In this document: positions 11,556 through 23,330 of the stretch, piece by piece
How the letters are laid out: each line of letters opens with the position of its first letter
Numbering within the stretch: position 1 is the first letter of the stretch
The notes under the pieces: model-generated
The model's input: the letters and a program-made list of their open reading frames with translations, nothing else
Databases searched by the model: none
What the model was told of the DNA's origin: nothing
Translations under genes and position numbers: made by a program
Assembly (NCBI RefSeq): GCF_018446385.1
Contig: NC_056000.1
Span: 48,764,722-48,828,721, forward strand
DNA length: 64,000 bases
From: Zingiber officinale
Taxonomy: Eukaryota; Streptophyta; Magnoliopsida; Zingiberales; Zingiberaceae
Direction of reading: 5' to 3'

Positions 11556-12202
11556 TGATCCTGTCCGAACCTGGGTCAATGGACGCTGGGGATGTGGCGC
11601 TCCCTGCTGGATCCTCGAGTGCTCCGGCGAACCTGCAACAAAACCGAGCCGGGGGGGGGGGGGGTGTCCCGGCGACGGCCCTCCGACGCTCAAGTCAGGC
11701 GAGGGAATAAGAAAGCGGCTCCAAAAATATAGACTTGTGTACCTTCGGTTGAAGAAATGGAGGCCTTATATAGACCTCTCGAAGGAGCATGGGCACACCA
11801 ATCGAAGCGATCACCTGCTTTCGACCATGCCTAGGTGTGGGCCTGTCAGAAGGGCATCCATAAGACAATACTGCTACAGTATCAACCTTTCCGTTACGTG
11901 ATGGTGGGGCCTTTAATAGTGCCATCTTGCGTACAGTTTAATCATCATGCCTTTGCTGACATATCATATCCCGAGCCGAGCGAATAGGCCGCTCGGCTAA
12001 CCACTGTTCCCTCGCCACGATTCCGGCCGAGCGAACACCTCCGCTCGGCCATTCGATTCCGGCCGAGCGGTCACCTCCGCTCGGCCATTCGGCTCCGGTT
12101 CTTCTGTTTTGGCGTCGGAAACCCAAACCTTTGGCTGAGTAATCTCTGGTTCTGCTCGGACGGGACCCCATTTGTGGGTCCCCCATTTTTACCGCCTGAT
12201 CA
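11556..12202 (-). repeat. 3' LTR of the non-autonomous gypsy element (647 bp)
   Basis: Direct copy of 15214-15858. It contains a poly-G run (about 11649-11663) and a minus-strand TATA box TATATAAG at 11765-11772. A cluster of GCCGAGCG...CGCTCGGC inverted modules (11970-12090) lies toward its U3 side. Confidence 0.9.
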
Positions 12203-12216
12203 CTTACCTCCCCTTC
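12203..12216 (-). promoter_or_regulatory. Polypurine tract
   Basis: The minus strand reads GAAGGGGAGGTAAG directly against the LTR start TGATC, the expected plus-strand priming site of an LTR element. Confidence 0.75.
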
Positions 12217-12341
12217 AAGTCTAGTCGAAGGAGGCAGTGAGTCCGACTGACTGGACTGTGTGTCCGAGCGGGCGGTCGTCGCCTTATCGCTGCTGCTGAT
12301 ATCCCTTGAGCCGTTCGGCCCTCATGCCAAATTTATTCGCT

Positions 12342-14066
12342 CGATCTTTAACGACGGAGCTCGTCGGCGCGGATATTTATAGCCGGTCGGTGCGACTCTC
12401 GATCTTTAACGACGGAGCTCGTCGGTCTTCCGCTCGGGGATTTATAGACGCCGGCTCGTCTCTCGATATTTAACGTCGGAGCTCGACGGCGCGGATATTT
12501 ATAGCCGGTCGGCGCGGCTCTCGATCTTTAACGACGGGGCTCGTCGGTCTTCCGCTCGGGGATTTATAGACGCCGGCTCGTCTCTCGATTTTTAACGTCG
12601 GAGCTCGACGGCGCGGATATTTATAGCCGGTCGGCGCGACTCTCGATTTTTAACGACGGAGCTCGTCGGTCTTCCGCTCGGGGATTTATAGACGCCGGCT
12701 CGTCTCTCGATTTTTAACATCGGAGCTCGACGGCGCGGATATTTATAGCCGGTCGGCGCTCGATCTTTAACGACGGAGCTCGTCGGTTTTCCGCTCGGTT
12801 TTTATAGACGCCGGCTCGTCTCTCGATCTTTAACGACGGAGCTCGTCGGCGCGGATATTTATAGCCGGTCGGCGCGGCTCTCGATCTTTAACGACGGAGC
12901 TCGTTGGCGCGGATATTTATAGCCGGTCGGCGCGGCTCTCGATTTTTAACGTCGGAGCTCGACGGCGCGGATATTTATAGCCGGTCGGCGCGGCTCTCGA
13001 TCTTTAACGACGGAGCTCGTCGGTCTTCCGCTCGGGGATTTATAGACGCCGGCTCGTCTCTCGATTTTTAACGTCGGAGCTCGACGGCGCGGATATTTAT
13101 AGCCGGTCGGCGCGGCTCTCGATCTTTAACGACGGAGCTCGTCGGTCTTCCGCTCGGGGATTTATAGACGCCGGCTCGTCTCTCGATTTTTAACGTCGAA
13201 GCTCGACGGCGCGGATATTTATAGCCAGTCGGCACGGCTCTCGATCTTTAACAACGGAGCTCGTCAGTCTCCCTCTCGGGGCTTTGTAGTCGCCGGCTCG
13301 TCTCTCGATTTTTAACGTCGGAGCTCGACGGCGCGGATATTTATAGCCGGTCGGCGCGGCTCTCGATATTTAACGACGGAGCTCGTCGGTCTTCCACTCG
13401 GGGATTTATAGACACCGGCTCGTCTCTCGATTTTTAACGTCGAAGCTCGACGGCGCGGATATTTATAGCCGGTCGGCGCGGCTCTCGATCTTTAACGACG
13501 GAGCTCGTTGGTCTTCCGCTCGGGGATTTATAGACGCCGGCTCGTCTCTCGATTTTTAACGTCGGAGCTCGACGGCGCGGATATTTATAGTCGGTCGGCG
13601 CGGCTCTCGATCTTTAACGACGGAACTCGTCGGTCTTTCGCTCGGGGATTTATAGACGCCGGCTCGTCTCTCGATTTTTAACGTCGGTGCTCGACGGCGC
13701 GGTTATTTATAGCCGGTCGGCGCGGCTCTCGATGTTTAACGACGGTGCTCGTCGATCTTCCGCTCGGGGATTTATAGATGCCTGCTCGTCTCTCGATTTT
13801 TAACGTCGGTGCTCGACGGCGCGGTTATTTATAGCCGGTCGGCGCGGCTCTCGATTTTTAACGACGGGACTCGTCGGCCTTCCGCTCGAACATTTATAGA
13901 CGCCGACTCGTCTCTCGATCTTTAACGTCGGTGCTCGACGGCGCGGATATTTATAGCCGGTCGGCGCGGCTCTCGATCTTTAACGACGGAGCTCGTCGGT
14001 CTTCCGCTCGGGGATTTATAGACGCCGGCTCGTCTCTCGATTTTTAACATCGGAGCTCGACGGTCT
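12342..14066. repeat. 122-bp higher-order tandem array inside the element
   Basis: The unit is a 64-bp A monomer (TCGATCTTTAACGACGGAGC...) plus a 58-bp B monomer (TCGATTTTTAACGTCGGAGC...). The A monomer at 12399 recurs at 12521, a spacing of 122 bp. About 14 unit equivalents are present, with some A- or B-only steps around 12760-12960. Each monomer carries ATTTATAG and a GAGCTCG box. The array lies between the expected coding region and the 3' LTR. Confidence 0.9.
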
Positions 14067-14079
14067 TTCCTAATTTGGA

Positions 14080-14790
14080 CAACGTTTACCTGGCCGAACG
14101 GCACAGGGTCTTCGGAATTGAGCCTTTGGCTCGTACAATATACCTCCGGCTGAGCAGCTCGGGGCCTTCGTCGTCGAGCGCTTGGCTCCGATAATTTACC
14201 TCCGGCCGAGCGGCACGGGGCCTTCGGTTTTTTATGCCGATGCAAGGATATCGCACGCCCGTCCGAACGGCTTGGGCCTTCGTTCTTGAGCATTTTGCTC
14301 GAATAATTTACCTCCGGCCGAACGGCTCGGGGCCTTCGATCCTCGAGCCTTTTGGCTCGGCTAATATACCTCCGTCCGAACGGTACGGGGCCTTCGAGCG
14401 TTTGGCTCGGATAATTTACCTCCGGCCGAACGGTCCGGAGCCTTCGATCCTCGAGCCTTTTGACTCGGCTAATATACCTCCGTCCGAACGGCGAGGGGCC
14501 TTCGTTCCTCGAGCGCTTGGCTCAACCCATTTACCACCGGCCGAGCGGCGCGGGCCTTCGTTCCTCGAGCCTTTTGGCTCGGCTAATATACCTCCGTCCG
14601 AACGGTACGGGGCCTTCGAGCGTTTGGCTCGGATAATTTACCTCCGGCCGAACGGTCCGGGGCCTTCGATCCTCGAGCCTTTGGCTCGGCTAATATACCT
14701 CCGTCCAAATGGTACGGGGCCTTCGACACTCGAGCGTTTGGCTCGGATAATTTACCTCCGGCCGAACGGTCCGGGGCCTTCGATCCTCGA
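14080..14790. repeat. Second tandem array, 50-58 bp monomers
   Basis: The unit resembles TAATTTACCTCCGGCCGAAC followed by GG(T/C)(A/C)CGGGGCCTTCGATCC and CGAGCCTTTTGGCTCGG. Repeats start near 14192, 14304, 14362, 14412, 14470, 14584, 14634, 14691 and 14748, so spacing alternates 50, 57 and 58 bp. CTCGAGC...GCTCGG gives each unit a short hairpin. Confidence 0.85.
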
Positions 14791-14963
14791 GGAACTATAA
14801 TAAATCTTACAACGGAAAGAGGATAACCGAAGAACTGACCTGCCGACCAGCGAGGATTCTGACCCAATTCCTCGACTCCCGAATACCCGTGGAGTGATGA
14901 AGAATATATATACTTGTCGAAACGCATCATGGCTCCCTCGTCGGACCGATATCGGGGCAGGAG

Positions 14964-15190
14964 TTACTCCCACTTGAGTGCTGGTCGGACCCTTATTTTG
15001 CCCCCATTTCTAATGCTTCTCCGGTCGTTCCTCCTGGGCCGCTCAGATATCCGCTCAGCTTGAGCCTTCTGTTTCTGTTGCTCCACGAGCTTAGCTGCTC
15101 TTGCCTCAATTAGAGCGTCGAGTTTCTCCTGGGAGAGCGTCACTGCGAGGTCGTCCAGTTTCGTCCATCTATTCCGCTCGGATACAGACG
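14964..15190 (-). pseudogene. Gag N-terminal relic of the gypsy element
   Basis: Directly after the primer-binding site the minus strand encodes a short helical, charged stretch. It contains LDDLAVTLSQEKLDALIEAR, then a Lys/Gln-rich segment and RPRRNDRR, and ends at TAA (14964-14966). Position and character fit the start of a Tat-lineage gag. The rest of gag and all of pol are absent. Confidence 0.5.
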
Positions 15191-15192
15191 CG

Positions 15193-15211
15193 TTCCCACA
15201 GACGGCGCCAA
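15193..15211 (-). promoter_or_regulatory. Primer-binding site
   Basis: The minus strand reads TTGGCGCCGTCTGTGGGAA, a primer-binding sequence common in plant Ty3/gypsy elements, two bases inside the 5' LTR end. Confidence 0.8.
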
Positions 15212-15213
15212 TT

Positions 15214-15858
15214 TGATCCTGTCCGAACCTGGGTCAATGGACGCTGGGGATGTGGCGCTCCCTGCTGGATCCTCGAGTGCTCCGACGAACCTGCAACAAA
15301 ATCGAGCCGGGGGGGGGGGGTGTCCCGGCGACGGCCCTCCGACGCTCAAGTCGGGCGAGGGAATAAGAAAGCGGCTCCGAAAATGTAGACTTGTGTACCT
15401 TCGGTTGAAGAAATGGAGGCCTTATATAGACCTCTCGAAGGAGCATGGGCACACCAATCGAAGCGATCACCTGCTTTCGACCATGCCTAGGTGTGGGCCT
15501 GTCAGAAGGGCATCCATAAGACCATACTGCTACAGTATCAACCTTTCCGTGACGTGATGGTGGGACCTTTAATAGTGTCATCTTGCGTACAGTCTAATCA
15601 TCATGCCTTTGCTGATATATCATATCCCGAGCCGAGCGAATAGGCCACTCGGCTAACCACTGTTCCCTCGCCACGATTCCGGCTGAGCGGACACCTCCGC
15701 TCGGCCATTCGATTCCGGCCGAGCGGTCACCTCCGCTCGGCCATTCGACTCCGGTTCTTCTGCTTTGGCGTCGGAAAACCAAACCTTTGGCTGGATAATC
15801 TCTGGTTCCGCTCGGACGGAACCCCATCTGTGGGTCCCCCATTTTTACCGCCGGATCA
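15214..15858 (-). repeat. 5' LTR of the non-autonomous gypsy element (645 bp)
   Basis: Near-identical to 11556-12202, with a shorter poly-G run. The minus-strand TATA box TATATAAG is at 15421-15428. It ends next to the second CATTA target copy. Confidence 0.9.
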
Positions 15859-16131
15859 CATTACATTACCAAACGTAGTAATGTAATCAAGATTACATTA
15901 CATTACATTATAAATTTGATTACATTACAAGTTAGATTACATTACACCCAACCAAACGTAGCCTAAAATGTCTTACCACACCAAGCTGAATCTGAAAGCA
16001 AATGATACAAGATAACAGTACCAAAAGCATAAGCAAACATAACACTCAGTGCGGTTTTATTGTGCATCACACTGAAAATGGTGCCCTAGAGGGCAAACCA
16101 AGCAAGATCAAGTATTATTGATATACAACCT

Positions 16132-19100
16132 TCAGCCTGCGACTTTTCTAGTATAGTAGGTTGGAGCAAGAGGAACCTCCTTAGGCCGATCTAAAACACG
16201 AGCATGTCTGTGCCAGACTGCTTCCTTCGGCAACTGCTTCGCGGGACGGTAGTTCAGGTGAGGCAGCTTGACATTCTCCGAGTTCAGTTTTAAGTTAGCC
16301 AATTTGTCTACTAAATTTGAATTCCCTTTGGCACCGTCTCCATCAATAACGCCTGGCATAAAAAGGACGGGTTTAAAAAAACACCATCAAATTGTTGTTA
16401 ATGACTATATTGATCAAATGACTTAGTTTCATGCGATAAAAATAATTTGGCAAATGTATTCATTGTAGGAAAAAAGGTACCGTGGTTGTCTCTTAAACTT
16501 GACTGCTGTTTATATGTTTTAACACCTTTATAAGAGATCTTTTCCTGATGATTCATTTCTAATTTTCTTTGAACACCTGAAAATTTTAAATAAAATAAAA
16601 TAAAATAGGTTGGAAATATGAATTTAGTAAAATCTAAGCAAATTAGAACAAGTACCGCAATAAAATACAGAAACACAAGTAATCACCTGGCTTTGAAAAG
16701 TCATTTGTATTAGCTAATGAATAGTTTGTTGCCAGCCTTGTACTGGACAAACCTCCAACAGAGTGCTCTATAGCACTCTTTGAGACCAAAGCGCTTTTCA
16801 TGACAGCTAAATTGTACGAAGATTACAAATTAATTGTGATACAAAGTAATAATAGAAGTACAAGAGGTTCACGGAGAGTAAACCTGATGAAGGTGTTTTC
16901 TGCAGTCCCTCTGATTTCAACCAAGGAGATGGGGGGATGTAAAAGCAAGGCTGTAAGTTGGCAAATAAGATGAGCATAGCAAATCATATCACTGGTCCAG
17001 TTTATAGTGTTCTAAATAAATCAGATCGGACGAGACCACTATCCAACACAATACCTTGAAGAAAGAATGCTGAAGAACTTTCATTGGTGTGGGTCTCTTT
17101 CTTGCATCCCAAGAACAAAGCGACTGCAAAACAAAAAGTGAAAAATAAAAAACCTAATGGAAAAAAAAAAAAAATCAAAAGATCCTATATCTTGGGCCCT
17201 CAATGATAAGACCAAACTAATCCATTGTGACTTACAGATATAAGGTCGACCGCATCCTTGCTGGCTGCAGGAATTAGGAAAGAAAGAGGGGCACCAGCAA
17301 ACTGGGGCAATGAAGAGAAGAAATGTCAAATCATTTTAATCTTCAGAAGCATAAACGAGAAATCAATGTTGCTGAAGTAGAAATTAAGGAGCTAAGGTAG
17401 CAACACAGGCAAATCTTTGCCAAGTCTAGAGATAAAAAATTGCTAGATAAAATAAAATGCATACAGCATGTAGGAAAGTCAAGTTGCTCTCGCATGCACA
17501 ACTCAACAATAGCAGATAAAAAATTAGTTCAGATAATTAAATCATCAAGAAAGGCACTGAAAAACTATCACAAAGCAATATACGACACCTGTGGAAACTG
17601 ATATTTCTTAGCCTCTGCAAGCTGTAATCCTTCAGGCCATGAATAACTATTGGGAGATCCAATAACACTGCAAATCTTGCATATCTGATCCGCCTCACTG
17701 AAATTATAATTCAAATAAGCTAAGCAGTATAAAAGGATTTGCGGCAATTAGCAAAAGAATTTCAGTCATGTATATATATGTATATATATAACCTCCCTGC
17801 ACAAATTGATATGTTCAACAAAGACCATTAGCACTAGTACATATAATACAATTTAAGAATGTTATTTACCCTATTCTTTCAGAAAGAACATGTAACAATT
17901 TAATGAGTACCTCGAACCAGGAAATAGGGGATGAAGTGAGAAAAGTTCAGCCATGATAGCTCCCATTGCCCACATATCTGACATTTGAAGGAAAAAATAA
18001 TCAAGTCTCATATTAGCAGCAAAGATGATTAAATTCATATGAATAATCCACTCACCAACTGCAGAATTATAAACAGAAGACTGAAGCAAAAGTTCTGGAG
18101 CTCGGTACCTGAGGCATGACAAATCCAATCAGTACAAGGGTCAAAACCTAACATGCAAAGTGTATGTGGGAAATATACTTACCAGCGTGTTGATACATAT
18201 TCTGTGAATGGTGGCTTAGAATGGATTTCACGAGCAAGGCCAAAATCTGCTATCTTCACGAGGTCATTGGTCACCAGCAAGTTCTCTGAAAAGGGTATAA
18301 TACATCATATCAGAAAACTTTGCCAAAACATTATGTACAAGTGATTGCACAAGCAAAAGGCCAACATTAGAAAAGAGGCAATTAATGGCATTATAAGAAC
18401 TGATAAATGTGATTAAAATGCATGCAAAAAAAGGCACGCATTTAACACTTGTTACAGCTCAATAATTATCCTAATCAATGAATTGCATGCATAACAATCT
18501 TCTTAAAGCCTAAGAAGTAAGAACCACAAGTTAAAAAGCAGCAGATATCTTTTAGCATAATTCAACTATACCACACCAAGCAAAAAATTACAAACAGATG
18601 ATTGGGCGGGAAATTCAGCATGCCAGATTTAAACTATCTAAAGCTTTCTCACATATGAGCCAAGCAGTTTCAGTCCTACGTAATTGTCAAAACATTAAGT
18701 GATAAAGTCTGCCTCCAATCATACTAGATATAAGAACTTTTCAAAATTCTGCAAAGCAAAAATATAAGCTTTTTTCCACTTGGTTGAATGAGAACTTTTT
18801 TGAAGAGAAAGCAAGAAACAGGCCTTGATAATTCACTTGGTGTTCTAGCTGCCAAGACTCTATGCATCTTTTGGATGGAAGGAACCAAAGGACAAGGACA
18901 AAATCATTCATCAAAAACAAATATTTTACGAGATAAATGAATTTCTCTCCTAGGTCCTAAAATGAAATTGGAGTAGGATACTCAGAAAAGCAGGAAATAG
19001 ACAATGTGAATAAAACACTCCATGAAAAGGGTTGAACTATCCTAGAAGGCAATTTAAGAGGCCAAATGCACATGAACAGGAATGATAATACATTTACAAC

Positions 19101-20165
19101 AAAGGCTAGCAAATTAAGAAATAATAATTATGTTTCAAAAACTTGGCTTAAATGCCCTAAAACACTCCTACTGTATCCCTTTTTCCCTTTTCTTTTTAAG
19201 AAAACTGTTTATCTTCAGAATAAATATTTGAGGGAGAGGGAGCAGTACCAGGCTTAAGGTCACGATGAAAATAACCATGTTGGTGCATGTAAGCCAGTGC
19301 ATTGAAGATCTGAAAGCACCAATTCCGAATTTCACCTTCTGAAAAGGATCTACCCTTTTCATTCATAAGCTGATAGAGATTGCATTCCTGAATAGAGATT
19401 AAGTCAATTCAAACTCTAATAAAAAAAAACCCAGAAAGCATAAAAGGAGTAGTGAAGTGGCATACCATGTACTCAAAAACTAGGTATAACATATCATTCT
19501 CTCTAATAACCTCTTTGAGCTTGACAATGTTGGGATGGTTTAATCTTCGCAAAGACTGGAAAATTTGCATCTTGATGAGAATAATGAAGAGGGAAATGTG
19601 TTTTGCTTAAATGTAATATTCCAAACTACCTTCACTTCCTGGAGATTCAAGCACTCCTCCCATGAGTAATACTTTCGTTTCAGCTTCTTAATGGCAACCT
19701 GTAAATGCCAATGGTCAGAAAAAATCATTCTTCCTATGGTATTTGGATTATAAAATATCAATCACACAAAATTTTCACTATGTTATAAATATTAACAACA
19801 CAGAGACACAGGTCAAAGAATAAACAAGATAATGTGGTGTAGCATTTGGATCTATAGTTATGATAACGACAGAAAACAGTCACAATTGCAGGAGAGTCAA
19901 ATGCCCCCAGAAAGTAATATCCAGAATCCACCTGCTTAATAATACTGGAGTAGTAAAAGGTAATTCAAAGTAAATATAGAAGCCTATTAGTTCTTAGGAA
20001 ACACACCACTTCACCACTTTGCTTGCTTATTGCTCGCCAAACATTTCCAAATGTGCCATCTCCAACTTCCTTGATTGCCTTGTACCTGCACGATAAGGAA
20101 ATTCAACTAATACAAAGTATAATTCACTCATCATAACCATTGTAATTCAATGTTCACCTTTCCAT
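16132..20165 (-). CDS. MHK/CDKF-4-type serine/threonine protein kinase, 15 coding exons, 451 aa
   Basis: Exons (minus): 20158-20165, 20007-20085, 19630-19698, 19466-19555, 19249-19387, 18183-18285, 18056-18108, 17911-17977, 17589-17697, 17236-17301, 17055-17123, 16884-16950, 16687-16806, 16481-16576, 16132-16352. They sum to 1356 nt, all GT-AG. The kinase domain shows the glycine loop VGDGTFG (10-16), VAIKK (Lys33), HRDLKPEN (123-130), DFG (142-144), TEY in the activation loop (156-158) and WYRAPE. This is the RCK/MAK-like group (plant MHK, annotated in rice as CDKF-4); animal relatives act at cilia, and the plant role is poorly known. The tail after residue ~310 is Ser/Lys-rich and divergent. 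The MER start is in an 8-nt exon; the upstream exon boundary is probably at 20193. Confidence 0.92.
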
Positions 20166-23127
20166 CTTGACTGATTCTGTACTCCCTGTTGTCCTAGCAA
20201 AGATCAGGATGCCTATGATCAAGTTTTTTGACCAAAGGCATGTGCAAACAAAGTGGGAAGATGCAAAATCATTACAATGCCAAGACCCTAAGTTGAAATC
20301 TCAAGGCTGCAAGTTGGCCATACAATGTTGGAGAAAGAGAGTAGGTTGTAGGAACTGTATCAGCCAACGAACTGGAGAAGCACACTAAAACTTCTGGCAG
20401 TTAATAATAAATTTATTGCTTGTTTATTGATTCCATTTTTGATAGAAGGTACTCCAATCATAAGGGAACTGAAAGAAAGAAATCAACCACTGAAGAGCTA
20501 GTGCAAGACACCTGAAACAAGTAGGCAAATGTTTGGAGATTAATCGTTTAGTTACTCTTAGTTCTGAAAGAGAAGAAACAAAATCACTTGACGCCTAAAC
20601 CATACTAGCCATATTATTACATTCTAAAAGTAGAAGTAACAAAATCAAAGTTTATGTCTAAACCATACCAGCTGTTTTATTTTTGTGCAGCACGTTCATG
20701 AGATTCACATAGGCTCCAATCAAGACAAGTACTGGCTATATAAGCCAAAGGAAAATGTCAGTTTTATTGACGGCAAAAGTTAATTGCACACACAAAGGCA
20801 AGAATTCCAACCATACGGCAGCGACATAAAAAATAAGTCAACTTCACTGCATAGCTGCCTCTGGAGACTGTAGATTCCAAGATAACTTCTAGGTGCAGTT
20901 GACAAAAGAAATGACCATAAAATATCCATGAACAGAAAGTCGCCGATCAATAACTCCATCAAGAAACAAGGCTCGGAACTTAAAGTAACTCAACCAAGAG
21001 CACATTTCCGCCATGTATCAAATATAATTGTCTGACAAGAAGATGAGTAACCTGGCAAAGAGAAGGAAAGAAAATGTTACAAACATAAATATCAGAGATC
21101 TGGCTAAAAAAATCCTGTAAGGAGATACAGTAATGTCAATTGTTGAATGCACAAGTACACTTCCACAGATGTGTTTGTAATGTCAAATGCATTGACGCAC
21201 CTTAAAAATAAGGTTTTAAATACCATTGTTTTAACAAAGTCTCTTCATAAAACTTATTAGTGAAGGGAGGGCCTACAGTTATGGTCACATAAGATTATGC
21301 AATAGAGCTTGTCAAAATCCAAATCATAGCATTATGAAATTGTTTTTGACACAACCATTTTGGATTAGCTACAAATATTTCATCAAGAAGTGGCCTTCAG
21401 GCAAGGTTATATCATTAGCAATATTTACTTATCGAAGATGTCATATCTAAACAGGTTAATATTGTCTCAATAAATTTTATCTCATTTCAACATGCCCCAA
21501 TTACTACTTTTTATCCAATAAATTTTGCCAAACAGAAACAAAAATGTGTATTTTTTAGGAAAACATCCAAAATCCCTTTTATGAATTGAGTCAAGATTGC
21601 TTAGGATAATTACTTTAGCTGTTTAGTGAGCAGACATAATATTTGTTTGCATACAACACTTTGGAACTAATTTTATATATTATTCAGTAAATTAAAAACT
21701 CACAAAGTCGTACTTTCTATAATGATGTTCAACATTATTATCAGTGTAACTGTGTTACTTTTTACATATGAGCAGGCAGTAAATAAAATAGCATGTGCAA
21801 CAATACTGGATATGCATTAAGTGGTGGCTCTACTGCAATTATCCATATGTACTTTCAAAACCTCTGAGTGATAATGCTTCAATAAGGGCATCCGCAATGC
21901 CATTAACACCTTCACGCGTTAATGCCAAAGTTTTATTTTTTTTATTTTTTATTTTATTTGCATGCATTAACACGTTCAAAGAACTGAAGGTGTTAATGCT
22001 ACCGTGCATCCACGTCGGCGTTAATGCCTCAGGTATTAACGCCATTGTGAATGCTCTAATAATTTATGTCATTTTGTTGTTTTGCCTTAATTTGCACTGG
22101 AAAAAAAGCTAACTGTCAGGTTACCTTATAAAATTATGGCACGAAATCAGTGTTTCCTACAAGGGGAGGAAATAGAAACAGAAACAAGGAGGAAGAAATT
22201 TTTCTAAAGCCACCCTTTACCGATGTTTCCTCTGGCAAAATGAATACGAAAGGAAGAAAATGCCTGTGGAAATCTTTTTCCAGTCAAGATCAATACTTCT
22301 GCTCAATATGGATGGGAACTGCACTGTTCATGAGCATTGGAGTTCAAACCAACCCCAAAAAATCAAAATTTATTTCCAAAATATGTTTTATTTATACTTT
22401 TCAATGTTTTTAACAAATAAAATTTTGAAATTATGTTTCTCTCTTTGTTTCCCTTCATGGACTGGGTCAAAAAAGGAAAAATTCTCACTCTTTCCTTCCT
22501 CCAAGGAAAGGAAAACTGGAAAATATCTCCCTATGCTCTTCCTATGATTTTGTTTCTTTTCTTTCCAAGTTGTTTCCTTCCCTCTGAGTCTCTGACAAAG
22601 TCAAGCCTAAGGTTGAACTTAAGATTAAATTTAAGTCCTCCTTTAGACAAACAACTTTCTAGATTTACATCAGGGATATGAGAGCGAAGGCTCCAAAGCA
22701 ACCAATGCTAAAAGAATCTAGCACATATTACTTCCTAGCTAACTTATGGAAAACCTAAATGCAATGATTGGCCATGAATTTGAAAACAGGAAATTAATAG
22801 GGCTATATTTTTGCAATCATAAACACGTGCATCCATAAGACCAGATGCCCACCCTTGACGGCACATGCGGTTCGATACCTTAGTCCGAGACACCGAGCCA
22901 AGGAAAAACAACAATCCCTCAGATCCACTAAATTCCTCTACAGATCAAAATCCTAACCTCACGCCTAACGAGATATCATATCAAACACCCAATCAAGCAT
23001 AAGACCCCATAACCAGATCGCAATCCTAGGGTTTGAATCTACCATTAGCGGCGCAACGAATCAAATTGAGAAGATGCGAACATGATCTGAGATAAGAGGG
23101 GAAAAAAATAAAGAAGACGAAGGATAC
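20166..23127 (-). other. 5'UTR introns of the kinase gene
   Basis: The ATG exon probably begins at 20193 (acceptor TTTGCTAG). Another acceptor-like CTCTTTGCCAG abuts 21050, and a donor GTATCC follows a GC-rich leader exon ending at 23128. There is thus a large 5'UTR intron region with no coding content. It holds one MITE (21886-22056); the rest is AT-rich unique sequence. The exact UTR splicing is inferred. Confidence 0.55.
21886..22056. mobile_element. 171-bp Harbinger-like MITE in the kinase 5'UTR intron
   Basis: Terminal inverted repeats GGGCATCCGCAATGCCATTA (left) and GAGCATTCACAATGGCGTTA (right, read inverted) are flanked by TAA on both sides (21883-21885 and 22057-22059). It has no coding capacity. 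Repeated GTTAATGC motifs make it strongly foldable. Confidence 0.75.
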
Positions 23128-23330
23128 CTAGCGGCCTTCAAGCCCCTTCGTCGCCTCGGGCCGCGATCGGAGACCGGAGAGAAGGAACGATGGAGCGCAG
23201 CGAATCGGAAGAATAAATAGAAGAGGGAAGGGCGGAGGAACAAGCGGTCTAATTTATTATTTATCCCCCACGCTCCGCATAAGTTGCTCCGCGGGATTTG
23301 TTCCGAGTTAAACGGTTCCTTGTTGTCCAT
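23128..23330 (-). promoter_or_regulatory. Leader exon and promoter of the kinase gene
   Basis: A GC-rich leader exon ends at a GCTAG|GTATCC donor (23127/23128). Upstream on the minus strand is an AT-rich GATAAATAATAAATT element (about 23252-23266) at a position suited to a TATA box. An 89-codon open frame here is leader, not protein. Confidence 0.45.

Larger units (their letters stand above)
11556..15858 (-). mobile_element. Young non-autonomous Ty3/gypsy (Tat-like) retrotransposon, 4.3 kb
   Basis: Two near-identical direct LTRs (11556-12202 and 15214-15858) begin TGATCC and end GGATCA/TGATCA, and are flanked by CATTA (11551-11555 and 15859-15863). On the minus strand a primer-binding site follows the right LTR and a polypurine tract precedes the left one, fixing the orientation. 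The 3.0-kb interior has only a short gag-like relic; the rest is tandem arrays, with no protease, RT or integrase. It must therefore rely on enzymes from a related autonomous element. LTR similarity with a handful of substitutions implies recent insertion. Confidence 0.9.
10881..15963. mobile_element. Harbinger/Tourist-like MITE (about 775 bp) split by an LTR element
   Basis: The left end GGCTGTGTTTGATAG and right end (read inverted) GGCTACGTTTGGTTG are terminal inverted repeats. Both are followed inward by GTAATGTAATC-type repeats. The flanks carry TAA on each side (10878-10880 and 15964-15966), the target duplication of PIF/Harbinger elements. Removing the LTR element at 11556-15858 and one CATTA copy leaves a continuous MITE. 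Its left arm contains a GC-rich CGCCGG-type simple repeat (11146-11270). Confidence 0.75.

Noticed and set aside
12342-14066. CRISPR-like repeat-spacer array
   Set aside because: Repeats are directly adjacent with no unique spacers, in a plant LTR element between primer site and polypurine tract.
14234-14800. 188-codon frame with repeated LARIIYLRPNG blocks
   Set aside because: It arises from tandem monomers that happen to lack stops; spacing varies between 50, 57 and 58 bp, so the frame is not maintained by design, and there is no start or promoter context.
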